From: J054 sp963850255
GTDB taxonomy: Bacteria > Pseudomonadota > Gammaproteobacteria > Steroidobacterales > GCA-2729495
NCBI GenBank assembly: GCA_963850255.1
Contig: CAWKLL010000055.1
Location: 1 to 64,000, forward strand
Direction: 5' to 3'
DNA: 64,000 nucleotides
The notes below the pieces were generated by a model. The model saw nothing but the letters and a program-made list of their open reading frames with translations. It was not told the DNA's origin and did not search any database. Positions 1 to 8,432 of the stretch are shown one piece after another; positions within the stretch are counted from its first letter, which is position 1, and each line of letters starts with the position of its first letter. The translations under genes were made by a program, and so were the position numbers.

Positions 1-2494
1 AGTTTCTCTGCTTCGTGACCAGGCTGGTGGTCCGCCGCGCAAAGCCGCCGCTACCGCCTTCAAGCACCTGGATACGAGAAGCGGCAGCATCCTGGTCACC
101 GCTGGCCTGCACGAGGTCGGCATAGCCGTCACCGTTGTAATCCAGCTGAATACCGCGAAACCCGATGGGGACCACGACCTCCTGATCCCAGTCGACGGCA
201 AGCGAGGAACTCAGCACGGGACCATCGATGGCATCCTGGCGAACGGTCCAGCGAAAGTCCGTGGGACCGTTCTGTCGCACATAGACGTGGTCATTGATGC
301 CGTTATTGTCCACGTCCATCAGCATCAACCCGCGCCGGTCGGCGTTGTGCACACCGGTCCCTTCCGCCTGGGATACGAAACCCCGGCGTCCCGCTTCCCA
401 GTCGAATTGCGTGGCGCCAAGGCAGGTTCCGCTGCTTTGTTCGCACTCTATAACCCGCGCCAGAAAGCTCCGGCTGCTAACGGCACTGAACTCATAGTCG
501 AAATAGTAGCGACGCACGGCCTGCCAGACAGCGTTGCGGGTCAGCGTCCGGGTCTCTATCTGGCGCAAGCGCCAGGGCGTGGAGACCCGATAGCCCTGGA
601 ACCAGCCAACATCGGCGCTAACACGCTCGGCGTAGGCGAAATGCAGCTGGCCGATCTCCACCCCGTCACTGTTATGCCAGCCGACTAGCTCAGGTCTGAA
701 CGCCGTGCTTCCGGAATCCTGCTGATAGCTGTAGACGATGCCATTGCCATAGCGATCCCTGACCCGACTAACCGCGTATACCAGCACGGCATCAGCAACG
801 GATGCTCCGCGCGGTCGAATTCTGCTATTCGCCGTACTCCCAAACTCCCAGATCAGACCGGAGCGATCTTCCACCACAAAGTGCTCGGGCCCGTTGCCCT
901 GAGCACCAAAGCTGCGAATGCGTCGGCCACTGTCGACCTCGGTGCGGTATTCGCCGGCAACATCCGTCTCAATAAGGCGCTCGCCGTCCAGGCAATAGCG
1001 GTCATGGAGATCAAGATCTACGCCATCGGAAAAGCCATCTACCGTTGGCTCGGCCACCGTCCCGCAGCGACTAATGCGCGGCAGCCCGGACAGCGACCAG
1101 CCCTCTCCCAGCCATTCATCTTCGGCACGCTGGTGGTAGCTCAGCGCCAGGTCCGGCTGCATCCCGCGAACGCCCGGCGGAACTGCGATCGGAATTTGAT
1201 AGCGGGCAGCGCCCGTGGCATCCACGGAAAACTCACCGGCAATACGTCCCACCGCACTGCCCGGATCGGGTACGGTATGGCCTGCAACAGGGTCAAGAAC
1301 CAGTGCAGGTGACTCGTTCACAAGGATCTCGGCGATACCGCTCGAATCACTGTCGGTAATACTGACAATCTGCGCGTCGGAGTCCGGGCGCACCGGTTGC
1401 AGGTAAAGATCGTCACGCCCGTCGGCATCGAAATCGCCCACCAGTATCGCTACTGCAGCCTCACTCCAATCAGGACCGGCAGCAGCGGAAAGTCGGGTAA
1501 CACGCCAGTTCTCCGGACTGTCCCCCGGGCCAAAGAACACAACAAAGGCGTCACCCAGACCGTTTCGGGGCTGCAGCAGCACATCGTCATAGCGATCATT
1601 GTTGAAATTGCCGACGTGCAATCGGTATTCCGTAGCTGACCAGTCCGGAACGAGAAATTCATTGCGCGCCCAGGACAAATAGGCCGCCGGCTCAACACCA
1701 TCGTCCGAGAAGCCACCGTTATTTCTGCCGGCCACGATACCGAACAGGCCAGGCGCAAAGGGATTCGCTGCATCGGTATAGGCCTGGGATAACAAATCGT
1801 CCAGACCATCACCATTAAAGTCACCGCTGACGACTTCAGCCTGGGTCGCATCCCAGTCCAGGCCTGCCCAACGGCCTGACCAGGAATCTTTAGTCGTCGC
1901 CGTCTCGGGAAAACCGTCCAGCGAAGTGGTCAGCAAAAGCGCATTTTCGCCACCCGGCATAGCGGCCTGAAAGAACAGGTCGTGATAGTTATCCTGATCG
2001 AATTGCCCGGTGATCAGGCGATGTTTGTCAGCAGACCAGCCTAGCTGCAGCTGCTGATCGGGAATCGTTTGCTCCAACTGATTGAAAGCAACCGTCGCGT
2101 GATCAATGAACAGCAGCTGCGAAAAGCCGGCCATGGAGCTCTGTAACAGCAGATCGTCCGGATAATCACAACTGGTCCCCATGTGACCACTGCTGCAACG
2201 GCCCCGGCTGAAACTGCCGATCACCGGCTGGTATCGCTCGGCCGACCAATCCAGGCCCAGATGATCACCCCGCCAGGTCTGATGTAGCTGAGCGGGTCTG
2301 CCGGATGAATCCCCCAGCACCAGCCCACTGCTGCGCCAGGGGTCACGGGCTATAACCAGAAGGTCGGCGCGCTGATCGGCGTTGAAGTCCCCCACGGCGA
2401 TTTGATGGGTCGCTTTACTCCAGTTTTCCGCAGCGGCCGAAAGGGCAAGGCAATGAACGGCGATGAATATCGCGGACAGTTGTCGGCTTGGCAC
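1..2494 (-). CDS. SpvB/RHS-type protein with FG-GAP repeats, C-terminus beyond the window
   Basis: The reading frame is open from a GTG at 2494 to the window edge (more than 830 residues), with GGAGAG just upstream as ribosome binding site. The first 25 or so residues form a hydrophobic signal peptide ending near SAAAENW. Residues about 30-400 hold several FG-GAP/VCBS units of the type GDFNxDxxDDL, a calcium-binding propeller. Residues about 410-700 match the SpvB domain found at the head of TcdB/TcaC-like insecticidal toxins and many RHS/YD-repeat proteins, with GRIAGEFSVDATG followed by the GEGWSLSGLP motif. A further propeller unit (DVDNNGINDHVYV) follows near residue 720. Family knowledge predicts YD repeats and perhaps a toxin or effector tail further on, outside this window. 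It is probably a large secreted or surface protein; a toxin role is inference only. Confidence 0.8.
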   Translation of the reverse strand, partial: MPSRQLSAIFIAVHCLALSAAAENWSKATHQIAVGDFNADQRADLLVIARDPWRSSGLVLGDSSGRPAQLHQTWRGDHLGLDWSAERYQPVIGSFSRGRCSSGHMGTSCDYPDDLLLQSSMAGFSQLLFIDHATVAFNQLEQTIPDQQLQLGWSADKHRLITGQFDQDNYHDLFFQAAMPGGENALLLTTSLDGFPETATTKDSWSGRWAGLDWDATQAEVVSGDFNGDGLDDLLSQAYTDAANPFAPGLFGIVAGRNNGGFSDDGVEPAAYLSWARNEFLVPDWSATEYRLHVGNFNNDRYDDVLLQPRNGLGDAFVVFFGPGDSPENWRVTRLSAAAGPDWSEAAVAILVGDFDADGRDDLYLQPVRPDSDAQIVSITDSDSSGIAEILVNESPALVLDPVAGHTVPDPGSAVGRIAGEFSVDATGAARYQIPIAVPPGVRGMQPDLALSYHQRAEDEWLGEGWSLSGLPRISRCGTVAEPTVDGFSDGVDLDLHDRYCLDGERLIETDVAGEYRTEVDSGRRIRSFGAQGNGPEHFVVEDRSGLIWEFGSTANSRIRPRGASVADAVLVYAVSRVRDRYGNGIVYSYQQDSGSTAFRPELVGWHNSDGVEIGQLHFAYAERVSADVGWFQGYRVSTPWRLRQIETRTLTRNAVWQAVRRYYFDYEFSAVSSRSFLARVIECEQSSGTCLGATQFDWEAGRRGFVSQAEGTGVHNADRRGLMLMDVDNNGINDHVYVRQNGPTDFRWTVRQDAIDGPVLSSSLAVDWDQEVVVPIGFRGIQLDYNGDGYADLVQASGDQDAAASRIQVLEGGSGGFARRTTSLVTKQRN

Positions 2495-2505
2495 AAGGTC
2501 TCTCC

Positions 2506-2534
2506 AAAAACCGCTGCGCAAATTCTGCGCAGCG
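2506..2534 (-). terminator. Hairpin plus T-run in the leader of the SpvB-like gene
   Basis: A perfect 9-bp inverted repeat (CGCTGCGCA / TGCGCAGCG, arms 2512-2520 and 2526-2534, 5-nt loop) is followed on the minus strand by GTTTTTGG. This has the shape of an intrinsic terminator. It lies only about 15 nt before the GTG at 2494, so it could end the upstream minus-strand MFS/monooxygenase transcript or act as an attenuator for the SpvB-like gene. Confidence 0.55.
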
Positions 2535-2693
2535 CGATTTAAGGAGCAGCCTAGAGGGGGCCGCGAGCGAGACTAAGACGAGAAAATGTTATTTGACGCA
2601 GGAAACAACGCCAAAAGTTAATTGTCGAGACAGAGCATGGAATGACTAAACCGTCGGCGCCATGCGAAAAATGCCTGCTTAATCAGGCCGAAT

Positions 2694-2978
2694 TCAGAGC
2701 ACCCGCCAACTTGCGACTTTAGGCGTCCCTTCGCAGAGCGCGTAAAGCTCCCGGCCGCGAGTCTTCATTCGCCCACCCATATGCGCCTGTTCGGCAGCGT
2801 CGTCGCGAAAGTGAGTAATCAGCATGTAATCGCGCCCGGTGTCAGAAGAACGATAGAGCTGAAACCCGACAGTACCGGGCTCCGATCTGACGACTTCAGA
2901 CTGCAAGCTGCTAAAGACTTTTTCGAACTGGCGTTCCTTACCCTTGTTTACGGCGAAATGAGTGACTGCACTTTGCAT
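2694..2978 (-). CDS. Antibiotic biosynthesis monooxygenase (ABM) domain protein
   Basis: A 94-residue protein with the ferredoxin-like ABM fold pattern: AVTHFAVNKGKERQFEKVF at the start, EPGTVGFQLYRS in the middle and YMLITHFRDDAAEQAHM towards the end. Such small dimeric proteins include quinol monooxygenases and heme-degrading enzymes, but many have no known substrate. I prefer the ATG at 2978, which lies 11 nt beyond the stop of the MFS gene. An upstream ATG at 3014 would add 12 residues and overlap that gene by 25 nt. Neither start has a strong Shine-Dalgarno sequence. The tight spacing suggests co-transcription with the transporter. Confidence 0.75.
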   Translation of the reverse strand: MQSAVTHFAVNKGKERQFEKVFSSLQSEVVRSEPGTVGFQLYRSSDTGRDYMLITHFRDDAAEQAHMGGRMKTRGRELYALCEGTPKVASWRVL

Positions 2979-2989
2979 GATGTTTCTGC

Positions 2990-4396
2990 TCAGGGTCGAG
3001 AGGCGGCCGGCCACAGAGCGTGGTGGTCATCGATATGATACTCGTGAGCGTGAACCACCGGCTCGTGCACATGCTCATGACTGTGCGAATCGGCGGGCTC
3101 GCCATGTGGATGATCGTGATGCTGATCATCGTGACTGTGTTCATGACTATGCGTCACTGGTTCGTGAGCATGCCTCAGCACTTCAGCGTCGCTGCTTGGC
3201 CATAGCCACGCCGCCAGCAAAGCAAACAGCAAAATACTACCGGCCAGGAACATCGCCGTAGTCGGCACACCCAGGCGCGTTCCCAGCTGCCCGGCAATGG
3301 GGTAGAAAACCAGCCAGCACAAATGCGACAGTGCAAATTGGGCAGAAAAGAACGCCGGCCGATCGGCTGCCGACGAAGAACGATTTACCACCCGGCCCGA
3401 GGGTGTTTGCACCAGCGACCAGCCAAGCCCGATCAAAAACCAGATCGGCAACATGGCGTAAAAACCAGGGCCGAAGGAAATCAGGCCCACGCCCACGGCC
3501 ATGACCACAGCGCCGAGCAGCATAACCGGGCGGTCGGGTACTTTGTCGAGTACTTTTGGCAGGCTCAGGGCCGCCAGCATGGAACCGCCACCGGATGCAG
3601 CCAGGGCTATTGCCACCGATTGAGACTCCAGACCCAAAGTACCTTTTACGTAGATCACAGTGTTTACGATCACCATGGCGCTGGCGCTCGCCACCGCCAG
3701 ATATAACGCAAGCAGACCGCGCAGTCGCGGTGTGCGGAAATAGGCGCGCGTGCCAAAGCTGATCTGGCTCCAGGTATTGCCCAGGCGGGAGACTTTCCGG
3801 CTTGGTGGCAACACCGTAAAAACGATGAGCAAGGCTGAGATCAGGAATGCTACGGAATTGGTCAGGAACAGTCCGGTATAGGTGGCAAACAGCAAGGCAA
3901 TACCGGCGATGGCGGGGCTGAGCAGGTTTTCCAGGTCGTAGGCCAGCCGCGACATGGAAAGCGCGCGCGTGTAGGCACGTTCCTCCGGCAAAATATCTGG
4001 AATGGTAGCGGCGAATACCGGTTTAAAACCCGCCGAGAACAGGTTCAATGTAAAGATCAGCAGGTAGATCTGCCAGACTTCGGTCACGAACGGCATTGCC
4101 AGCACAATGCCCGCACGCACCACGTCCATACCAATCAAAAATGGTTTGCGCGCAAAGCGATGCGCCAGGCCGCCGACTATCGGCGCGAAGACAACGTAGG
4201 CGATCATCTTGAAGGCCAGTGCCGTACCCAGCACCGCCGCTGCATTGCCACCCACCAGGTCATAGGCTAGTAGAGTCAGTGCCACGGTCGATAAACCCGT
4301 ACCGACCAGCGCAATCACCTGGGCGGCAAACAGCTTGCGAAACTGGGGGTTCGCCAGCGGATTGACGCTGGTCTTCGATGGATCGCTAGCGTTCAC
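2990..4396 (-). CDS. MFS transporter with a histidine-rich C-terminal tail
   Basis: A 468-residue major facilitator of the enterobactin exporter/MdfA-like class (MFS_1, MFS_3), with about 12 hydrophobic segments up to residue 405. The loop GGLAHRFARKPFL (about residues 75-87) is the motif-A region between TM2 and TM3. The unusual part is the tail, residues about 409-459, with 19 histidines interleaved with Asp, Glu, Pro and Ser. Such tails are known from zinc, nickel and cobalt transporters and metallochaperones, and here it should lie in the cytoplasm. This suggests metal export or metal-sensing control of the transporter, but the substrate cannot be read from the sequence. The monooxygenase-fold gene follows after 11 nt. 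Confidence 0.85.
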   Translation of the reverse strand: MNASDPSKTSVNPLANPQFRKLFAAQVIALVGTGLSTVALTLLAYDLVGGNAAAVLGTALAFKMIAYVVFAPIVGGLAHRFARKPFLIGMDVVRAGIVLAMPFVTEVWQIYLLIFTLNLFSAGFKPVFAATIPDILPEERAYTRALSMSRLAYDLENLLSPAIAGIALLFATYTGLFLTNSVAFLISALLIVFTVLPPSRKVSRLGNTWSQISFGTRAYFRTPRLRGLLALYLAVASASAMVIVNTVIYVKGTLGLESQSVAIALAASGGGSMLAALSLPKVLDKVPDRPVMLLGAVVMAVGVGLISFGPGFYAMLPIWFLIGLGWSLVQTPSGRVVNRSSSAADRPAFFSAQFALSHLCWLVFYPIAGQLGTRLGVPTTAMFLAGSILLFALLAAWLWPSSDAEVLRHAHEPVTHSHEHSHDDQHHDHPHGEPADSHSHEHVHEPVVHAHEYHIDDHHALWPAASRP

Positions 4397-4719
4397 ATCT
4401 GGTCATCCGAGCCCAAAGGCGTAATTTAGCGCCTACTGAGACTCTACCGCCAGCCCTAAATGACCAGGGGCCAGGGCATCCAAAGGGTGCCGATCGGCGC
4501 CGTCAACGCGATTGATGGCAGGGGGGCGCCAACGACCTCATGAAACCCGCTGCCCGGCCGCATCGTCGCAGGCTCAGTTCATTGAATATTAAGGACTATT
4601 TGGATATCTTGATTTGATTGTCAACGGCCGCCTCGAATCAGCAATGTTCGCCCAATTTCAAGGCGCGGCCCATAGAATCAGCTGTTAGCCAAAAAAGTGG
4701 GGAGAGAGCGAAGACTGTC

Positions 4720-5232
4720 ATGAATTCGCAGGTCTCGATTAGAAATGAAACAGACGCTGATGTGATCGCGATAACCGAGGTGACTATCGCTGCATTTAAA
4801 GCCCTTGAGATTAGTAATCATACTGAGCAATTTATAGTAGAGGCACTAAGGGCCGCAGGCGCTCTAACGATATCGCTCGTTGCAGAATCAGGTGGGCGCG
4901 TTGTTGGACATATTGCGTTTTCGCCCGTGACGGTTTCCGACGGCACTCAAAACTGGTACGGCCTGGGACCTGTTTCCGTGTTGCCGGAATATCAGCGACA
5001 GGGAATTGGAAAGGCCCTGATAGATGAGGGACTAAAAAGACTTAAAGAAATGGATGCCCAGGGGTGTTGTCTCGTTGGACATCCCGAGTACTACAAGAAA
5101 TTTGGATTTAAAAATAGTTCATCGCTTGTGTACGAGGGCGTGCCACAGGAGGCCTTCTTTTGCCTATCTTTTAACGGGCATATACCTCAAGGTACTGTAA
5201 CTTTCCACGAAGGATTCGCGGCCAATGACTAA
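4720..5232 (+). CDS. GNAT family N-acetyltransferase
   Basis: A 170-residue acetyltransferase of the YhbS-like group. It starts with SIRNETDADVIAITEV, has the beta4 strand GLGPVSVLPEYQ and the acetyl-CoA pyrophosphate loop QRQGIGKAL (Q/R-x-x-G-x-G/A). The ATG at 4720 is preceded by GGGGAGAGAG about 12 nt upstream, so I reject the much longer TTG-started reading from 4618. It is the first gene of an AT-richer block whose codon use differs from its flanks, suggesting acquisition. Substrate unknown. Confidence 0.85.
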   Translation: MNSQVSIRNETDADVIAITEVTIAAFKALEISNHTEQFIVEALRAAGALTISLVAESGGRVVGHIAFSPVTVSDGTQNWYGLGPVSVLPEYQRQGIGKALIDEGLKRLKEMDAQGCCLVGHPEYYKKFGFKNSSSLVYEGVPQEAFFCLSFNGHIPQGTVTFHEGFAAND

Positions 5233-5303
5233 CAAAGCAAGTCTGTCGAACCTCATTAGAGTCGGCCGCCAATTGCGGTGTTAAGTTTTCGTCGCAGCTT
5301 GAG

Positions 5304-5603
5304 ATGAGCCGCAAAGCCCCGATCATCGTCGGTACCACGCTCGGAGTGATTCACTTTCTTGTAGTCGGAGTACCATTCATTCAGTCGAAAGGCGGTGGCG
5401 AGGCAATTGGATATCTGACCCTATTCGTCGATTTTCCCCTGGCGGTCGCGGGAGAACTTGCCTTTCCAAGACTTTTATTGAGTAGCGTACGATTTAATTT
5501 CTTTTGGTTCGTCGTATTGGGCACCATAATGTATTTCTTAATCGGATACGGGGCTGGTGTTCTTGTTAGCCGTGCAAGGCGCAAGAAAAAAGCAGAAATC
5601 TAA
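5304..5603 (+). CDS. Small membrane protein, three predicted helices
   Basis: A 99-residue hydrophobic protein with membrane segments at about residues 6-24, 36-56 and 68-91 and a strongly basic C-terminus (RARRKKK), placing that end in the cytoplasm by the positive-inside rule. I do not recognise the family. The next gene begins 13 nt after its stop, so the two are probably co-transcribed. The upstream 70 nt contain an imperfect dyad discussed in the findings. Confidence 0.6.
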   Translation: MSRKAPIIVGTTLGVIHFLVVGVPFIQSKGGGEAIGYLTLFVDFPLAVAGELAFPRLLLSSVRFNFFWFVVLGTIMYFLIGYGAGVLVSRARRKKKAEI

Positions 5604-5616
5604 CCAGGAAAGGCAA

Positions 5617-5889
5617 GTGGCTATCTCAAGCATGGGCGATGCAATCGAACTTCCAGAGGATGTAATAACCGCAATACGCGCCCATCGAAAGATTGCTGCG
5701 ATCAAGCTTCTGCGTGAGCATCGCGGTGTTGGGCTTAAGGAGGCCAAGCATGCGGTCGAAGCCTACATGGCTATGAATCCTTCGGCCTCTGCCCCTCCGG
5801 CACTGCAGACAGATTCCGGACTTGGCCGACTGGTGCTGGTGTGTTTTTTAGCGGCTGTCGGCTACGCCGTCTACCGGTTTCTGTCCTGA
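5617..5889 (+). CDS. Ribosomal L7/L12 C-terminal-domain-like protein with a membrane anchor
   Basis: I take the GTG at 5617 as start because AGGAAAGG lies 3-10 nt upstream; an internal ATG at 5632 is the alternative. The 90-residue product carries the L7/L12 C-terminal-domain signature DVITAIRAHRKIAAIKLLRE followed by VGLKEAKHAVE, the segment that contacts translation factors in the true stalk protein. It ends in a hydrophobic segment (about the last 22 residues), so it is probably a tail-anchored membrane protein. Standalone copies of this domain are widespread and functionally obscure. It sits between a small membrane protein and an S4 RNA-binding protein. Confidence 0.7.
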   Translation: MAISSMGDAIELPEDVITAIRAHRKIAAIKLLREHRGVGLKEAKHAVEAYMAMNPSASAPPALQTDSGLGRLVLVCFLAAVGYAVYRFLS

Positions 5890-5909
5890 ATAGTCAGAGA
5901 AGCCAGGTA

Positions 5910-6128
5910 GTGCAGCTGAGAAAAATCGTGATCTCCAGAGAGCCTGTTGAGCTTTATAAGATACTGAAGTTTGAAGGCATCGTCTCCAGTGGCGGTGAAG
6001 CCAAAGCTGTAATCAACGACGGCCAGGTGCTGGTCAATGGCGCGCCAGAAACCAGAAAAAGAAAGAAAATGGTCTCAGGCGACATCATTGAATTCATGAA
6101 TGAGAAATACGAACTAGTACTTGGATGA
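5910..6128 (+). CDS. S4-domain RNA-binding protein, YbcJ-like
   Basis: A 72-residue protein consisting of one S4 domain: LYKILKFEGIVSSGGEAKAV, then INDGQVLVNGAPETRKRKK and GDIIEF. This matches the small YbcJ/YaaA-type ribosome-associated proteins, normally about 70 residues. I chose the GTG at 5910 because it gives the family length; earlier in-frame codons would run back into the preceding gene. It follows the L7/L12-like gene by 20 nt and shares its AT-richer composition. Confidence 0.8.
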   Translation: MQLRKIVISREPVELYKILKFEGIVSSGGEAKAVINDGQVLVNGAPETRKRKKMVSGDIIEFMNEKYELVLG

Positions 6129-6210
6129 CCATGGCGTCAATTTCCAACTGCGGTGTTCCGCGAAACAACGAACTGCCGAACCTGCCCCCCACTGCCTGTA
6201 TGTTGGCTAA

Positions 6211-6248
6211 TAAAAAATTGCCGGGCACATAGCCACCCGGAATGGCAA
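6211..6248 (-). terminator. Intrinsic terminator for the minus-strand desaturase
   Basis: On the minus strand a CCGGG/CCCGG stem (arms 6221-6225 and 6236-6240), with outer TTG/CAA pairing across a bulge, is followed by a run of six T (6212-6217). It lies 40-75 nt beyond the 3' end of the desaturase and points away from the S4 gene. Confidence 0.5.
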
Positions 6249-6285
6249 CGTTAGCAGGCGAATAACGGAGAGAATTTTATGAACG

Positions 6286-7152
6286 TTAGGGACAGGCTTG
6301 TCCAGCAGACCGGCCATTGAATCCCTGACTGGGAATCCGAGGCACGCCTGAGCAGGCCGCGATCAGGTCTCGGCGAGAACGAATCTGGAATCTCGCATCA
6401 GTTCCAACGGGAATTCGGTGCTTTATCTGTTCATGCAGCTCGGGAAGCTTCGACCAATGCAGGCCCTGACGGTAATGATGGGCCGTGTGATAGCCAAGAT
6501 TGCCTGTCAGCAGGTTGAAGAACCGGTTGGTGTTGTTATACGAGGCCTGGAAAGGGTCGTCCGTATCCAGGCCACTGTGGTGATCATGTGTCACCCATGC
6601 GGTGAATAACAGGCTGATGACCATGGGCAACACAAAAACAAACAGTGCCGGTACCAATCTGAACCAGCAGAGCAACGGCGACTCCGATCAGTGTGAGTAC
6701 GCCATAGAGCAGAAAGTCACGCTGTAGCCGCGGAAACTTCCTGCCAACCTTATAGCCCCGGTAGTAGGCCGTTCCCGCGATGGTCAGGGTATATTCCAAG
6801 CGCACTCATTGTGCGGCCGTCTGCGGTCTGCCAGCCACTCTCATCACGGCTCTGGTCAAGAAAGTTTCTGTGATGACCGAGTACATGGTGCAAGACCCAG
6901 AGGTTCGTGGTTACACCGGTATGCAATGCATAGAAGAACTCCAGAATGCGATTCAGAGATTTTGGAGTGGAACGTCATCGTATGCTGATGATGATGATTC
7001 CAGGCGCAGATCACGCCTTTGGGCAAGATCGATATCAGCGTATAGCCCGCTAACCAGCCGACGTTGTCGACGAAAAAGTACACCGTGAAGTCAATCGTGC
7101 TCAACAGAAGCACAAAGGCAACAGGCAAGCGGTCCGCGGAAAATCTAAACAT
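6286..7152 (-). pseudogene. Fatty-acid desaturase, broken by about three frameshifts
   Basis: Three overlapping reading frames together give one membrane fatty-acid desaturase (PF00487-like). The first part (from ATG 7152) holds the first histidine box NHHHQHTM. The frame then changes near 6968 into LHHVLGHHRNF (second box). It changes again near 6796, where one extra T breaks MSALEYTLTIAG, and near 6670 into the segment ending with the third box GYHTAHHYRQGLHW. All three iron-binding boxes are therefore present, but no single frame encodes them. No large deletion is visible, so this is either a recently dead gene or a region with sequencing indels. An intrinsic terminator follows. Confidence 0.8.
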
Positions 7153-7498
7153 AGGTGTAGCTGCGAGTCAGGCCGTCCCTGATCCCTAAATCCCAAGTCT
7201 TGGCTGCACAAACGGGTGCAGGCTAGCATGGCGATACCGCCTAGAGCACGCCCAATCAGGCGCAAACCACAACGCAGTCACAAAATTTTGGCAGTAGATC
7301 ACGCGAGAATGACTGCATAGGCTTCTGCTGCCCCGCCTTTCGTTTGCCCCCACGGGACCGCCAGGGCAATGGCCTTCGGGCTATAGACCGAAAGACGGCA
7401 TGGCTGATTGCGACTTTCAGCGGACTTTGATCCAGCCAGCTTGGCCTGAAACGTCTCAATAGCTGCGACCGCTCACCCAAGCGGGGCCGGCGCTTTGG
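7153..7498. other. Intergenic region without a supported gene
   Basis: Between the broken desaturase and the serine protease I see only a 74-codon minus-strand frame (7256-7480) with no recognisable domain. No convincing promoter or terminator is visible. Confidence 0.5.
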
Positions 7499-8227
7499 CT
7501 ATGGCGGCAAATCCGTCACCCATTCTTCAATGAAGTCACGAATGGCATTCACACTGGTATAAGCCGCCAGGCCGCCGCCCTTGGCACAGAGATTCCCGTC
7601 CGTGGTGCTGGCGATACCCACCAGCACCGGATAGCCGTCCAGCCCGCGAATCAACAGCGGGCCGCCACTATCGCCGCCGCAGGGCCCGGCCCGGTCGACG
7701 TAGACGATATCGGTACCCAGAAAGGCGAGATTGCGCAGGACTATCCGCGCATGCACCAGCCGGTCAGAGAAATCCTTACCGGGTGTTTTGCCCCAACCCA
7801 GCACGAAGGCAGGCTTGTTTTTTTGCACCAGGATCAGCATTTCACCGCGGCCGACCAGCGGTGCAACGGGCAAATCCTGCGCCTCGGTCAAGCGCAACAG
7901 GCCGATATCAAACTGGTGCGTGACTTTGTCGTAACCGGGGTGGCGTATAGCCTCGGCAACATTCACGGCGCGTGCGCGGGAGCGAGCCGTGTTGCCCACC
8001 ATTACGCGTTTTAGTGCAGCGGTGCAGTGTGCCGCTGTCAGCACAAAGGTCGGCGAGATCAGCACGGCACTGCATACACCGCCGGACAGGGGATTTTCCA
8101 GCGCCACGGCGAAGGCATAGTCGTTGAGAAAACGCGGTTGCGTGACCACGTCGCCATTCACAATGGCCACCGCCGGCGGCGCCGCGGCCAGGATGGCGAG
8201 CAGCATCAGGAAAGCGAGCCGATTCAA
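7499..8227 (-). CDS. Secreted trypsin-like serine protease (S1 family)
   Basis: A 242-residue S1 peptidase. A signal peptide (residues 1-21) runs straight into IVNG, the classical mature N-terminus of trypsins. The triad is complete: H67 in TAAHC, D107 in DIGLLRL, S187 in GPCGGDSGGP. The start is a TTG at 8227 with no good Shine-Dalgarno sequence. The same TTG plus three following codons recur in a diverged repeat at 9883, which supports this start. It is the last gene of the minus-strand giant-protein locus, and the repeat structure indicates it once followed the HlyD adaptor gene directly. Processing of the giant protein is a plausible inferred role. Confidence 0.88.
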   Translation of the reverse strand: MNRLAFLMLLAILAAAPPAVAIVNGDVVTQPRFLNDYAFAVALENPLSGGVCSAVLISPTFVLTAAHCTAALKRVMVGNTARSRARAVNVAEAIRHPGYDKVTHQFDIGLLRLTEAQDLPVAPLVGRGEMLILVQKNKPAFVLGWGKTPGKDFSDRLVHARIVLRNLAFLGTDIVYVDRAGPCGGDSGGPLLIRGLDGYPVLVGIASTTDGNLCAKGGGLAAYTSVNAIRDFIEEWVTDLPP

Positions 8228-8432
8228 GGCAATGGAAATCCGCAGATCAACGAGGCGGGATTATCTCGCAGCTTGGCGCAAATACGCGAACGCGCTGCGA
8301 ATTTCAGGGTGGCGGAGGTTCGGTGGTCGCGGCTGCGGCTTTACCCGGATTAAGGCGCAGGTCGCACTGCGGCCTGCGGCTATTTCCAGGTCCAGGTCGG
8401 CCAGTTCCAGACGCATACCGAACATGCCACTG
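8216..8432 (-). repeat. Diverged direct repeat, copy A
   Basis: This stretch aligns with 9883-10100 with clear but imperfect identity (shared words include GAGCCGATTCAAGGC, GGGATTATCT, ATTTCAGGG, ATTTCCAGGTCC and CCAGTTCCAG on the plus strand). It spans the 3' end of a HlyD-like coding region, the following spacer and the first codons of a serine protease. Confidence 0.75.

Noticed and set aside
4618..4719. N-terminal extension of the GNAT protein from a TTG at 4618
   Set aside because: The added 34 residues match nothing in the family, and a good ribosome binding site precedes the ATG at 4720.
7256..7480. 74-codon minus-strand frame between desaturase and protease
   Set aside because: No ribosome binding site, domain or homologous context is recognisable; basic residue-rich composition as in random GC-rich frames.
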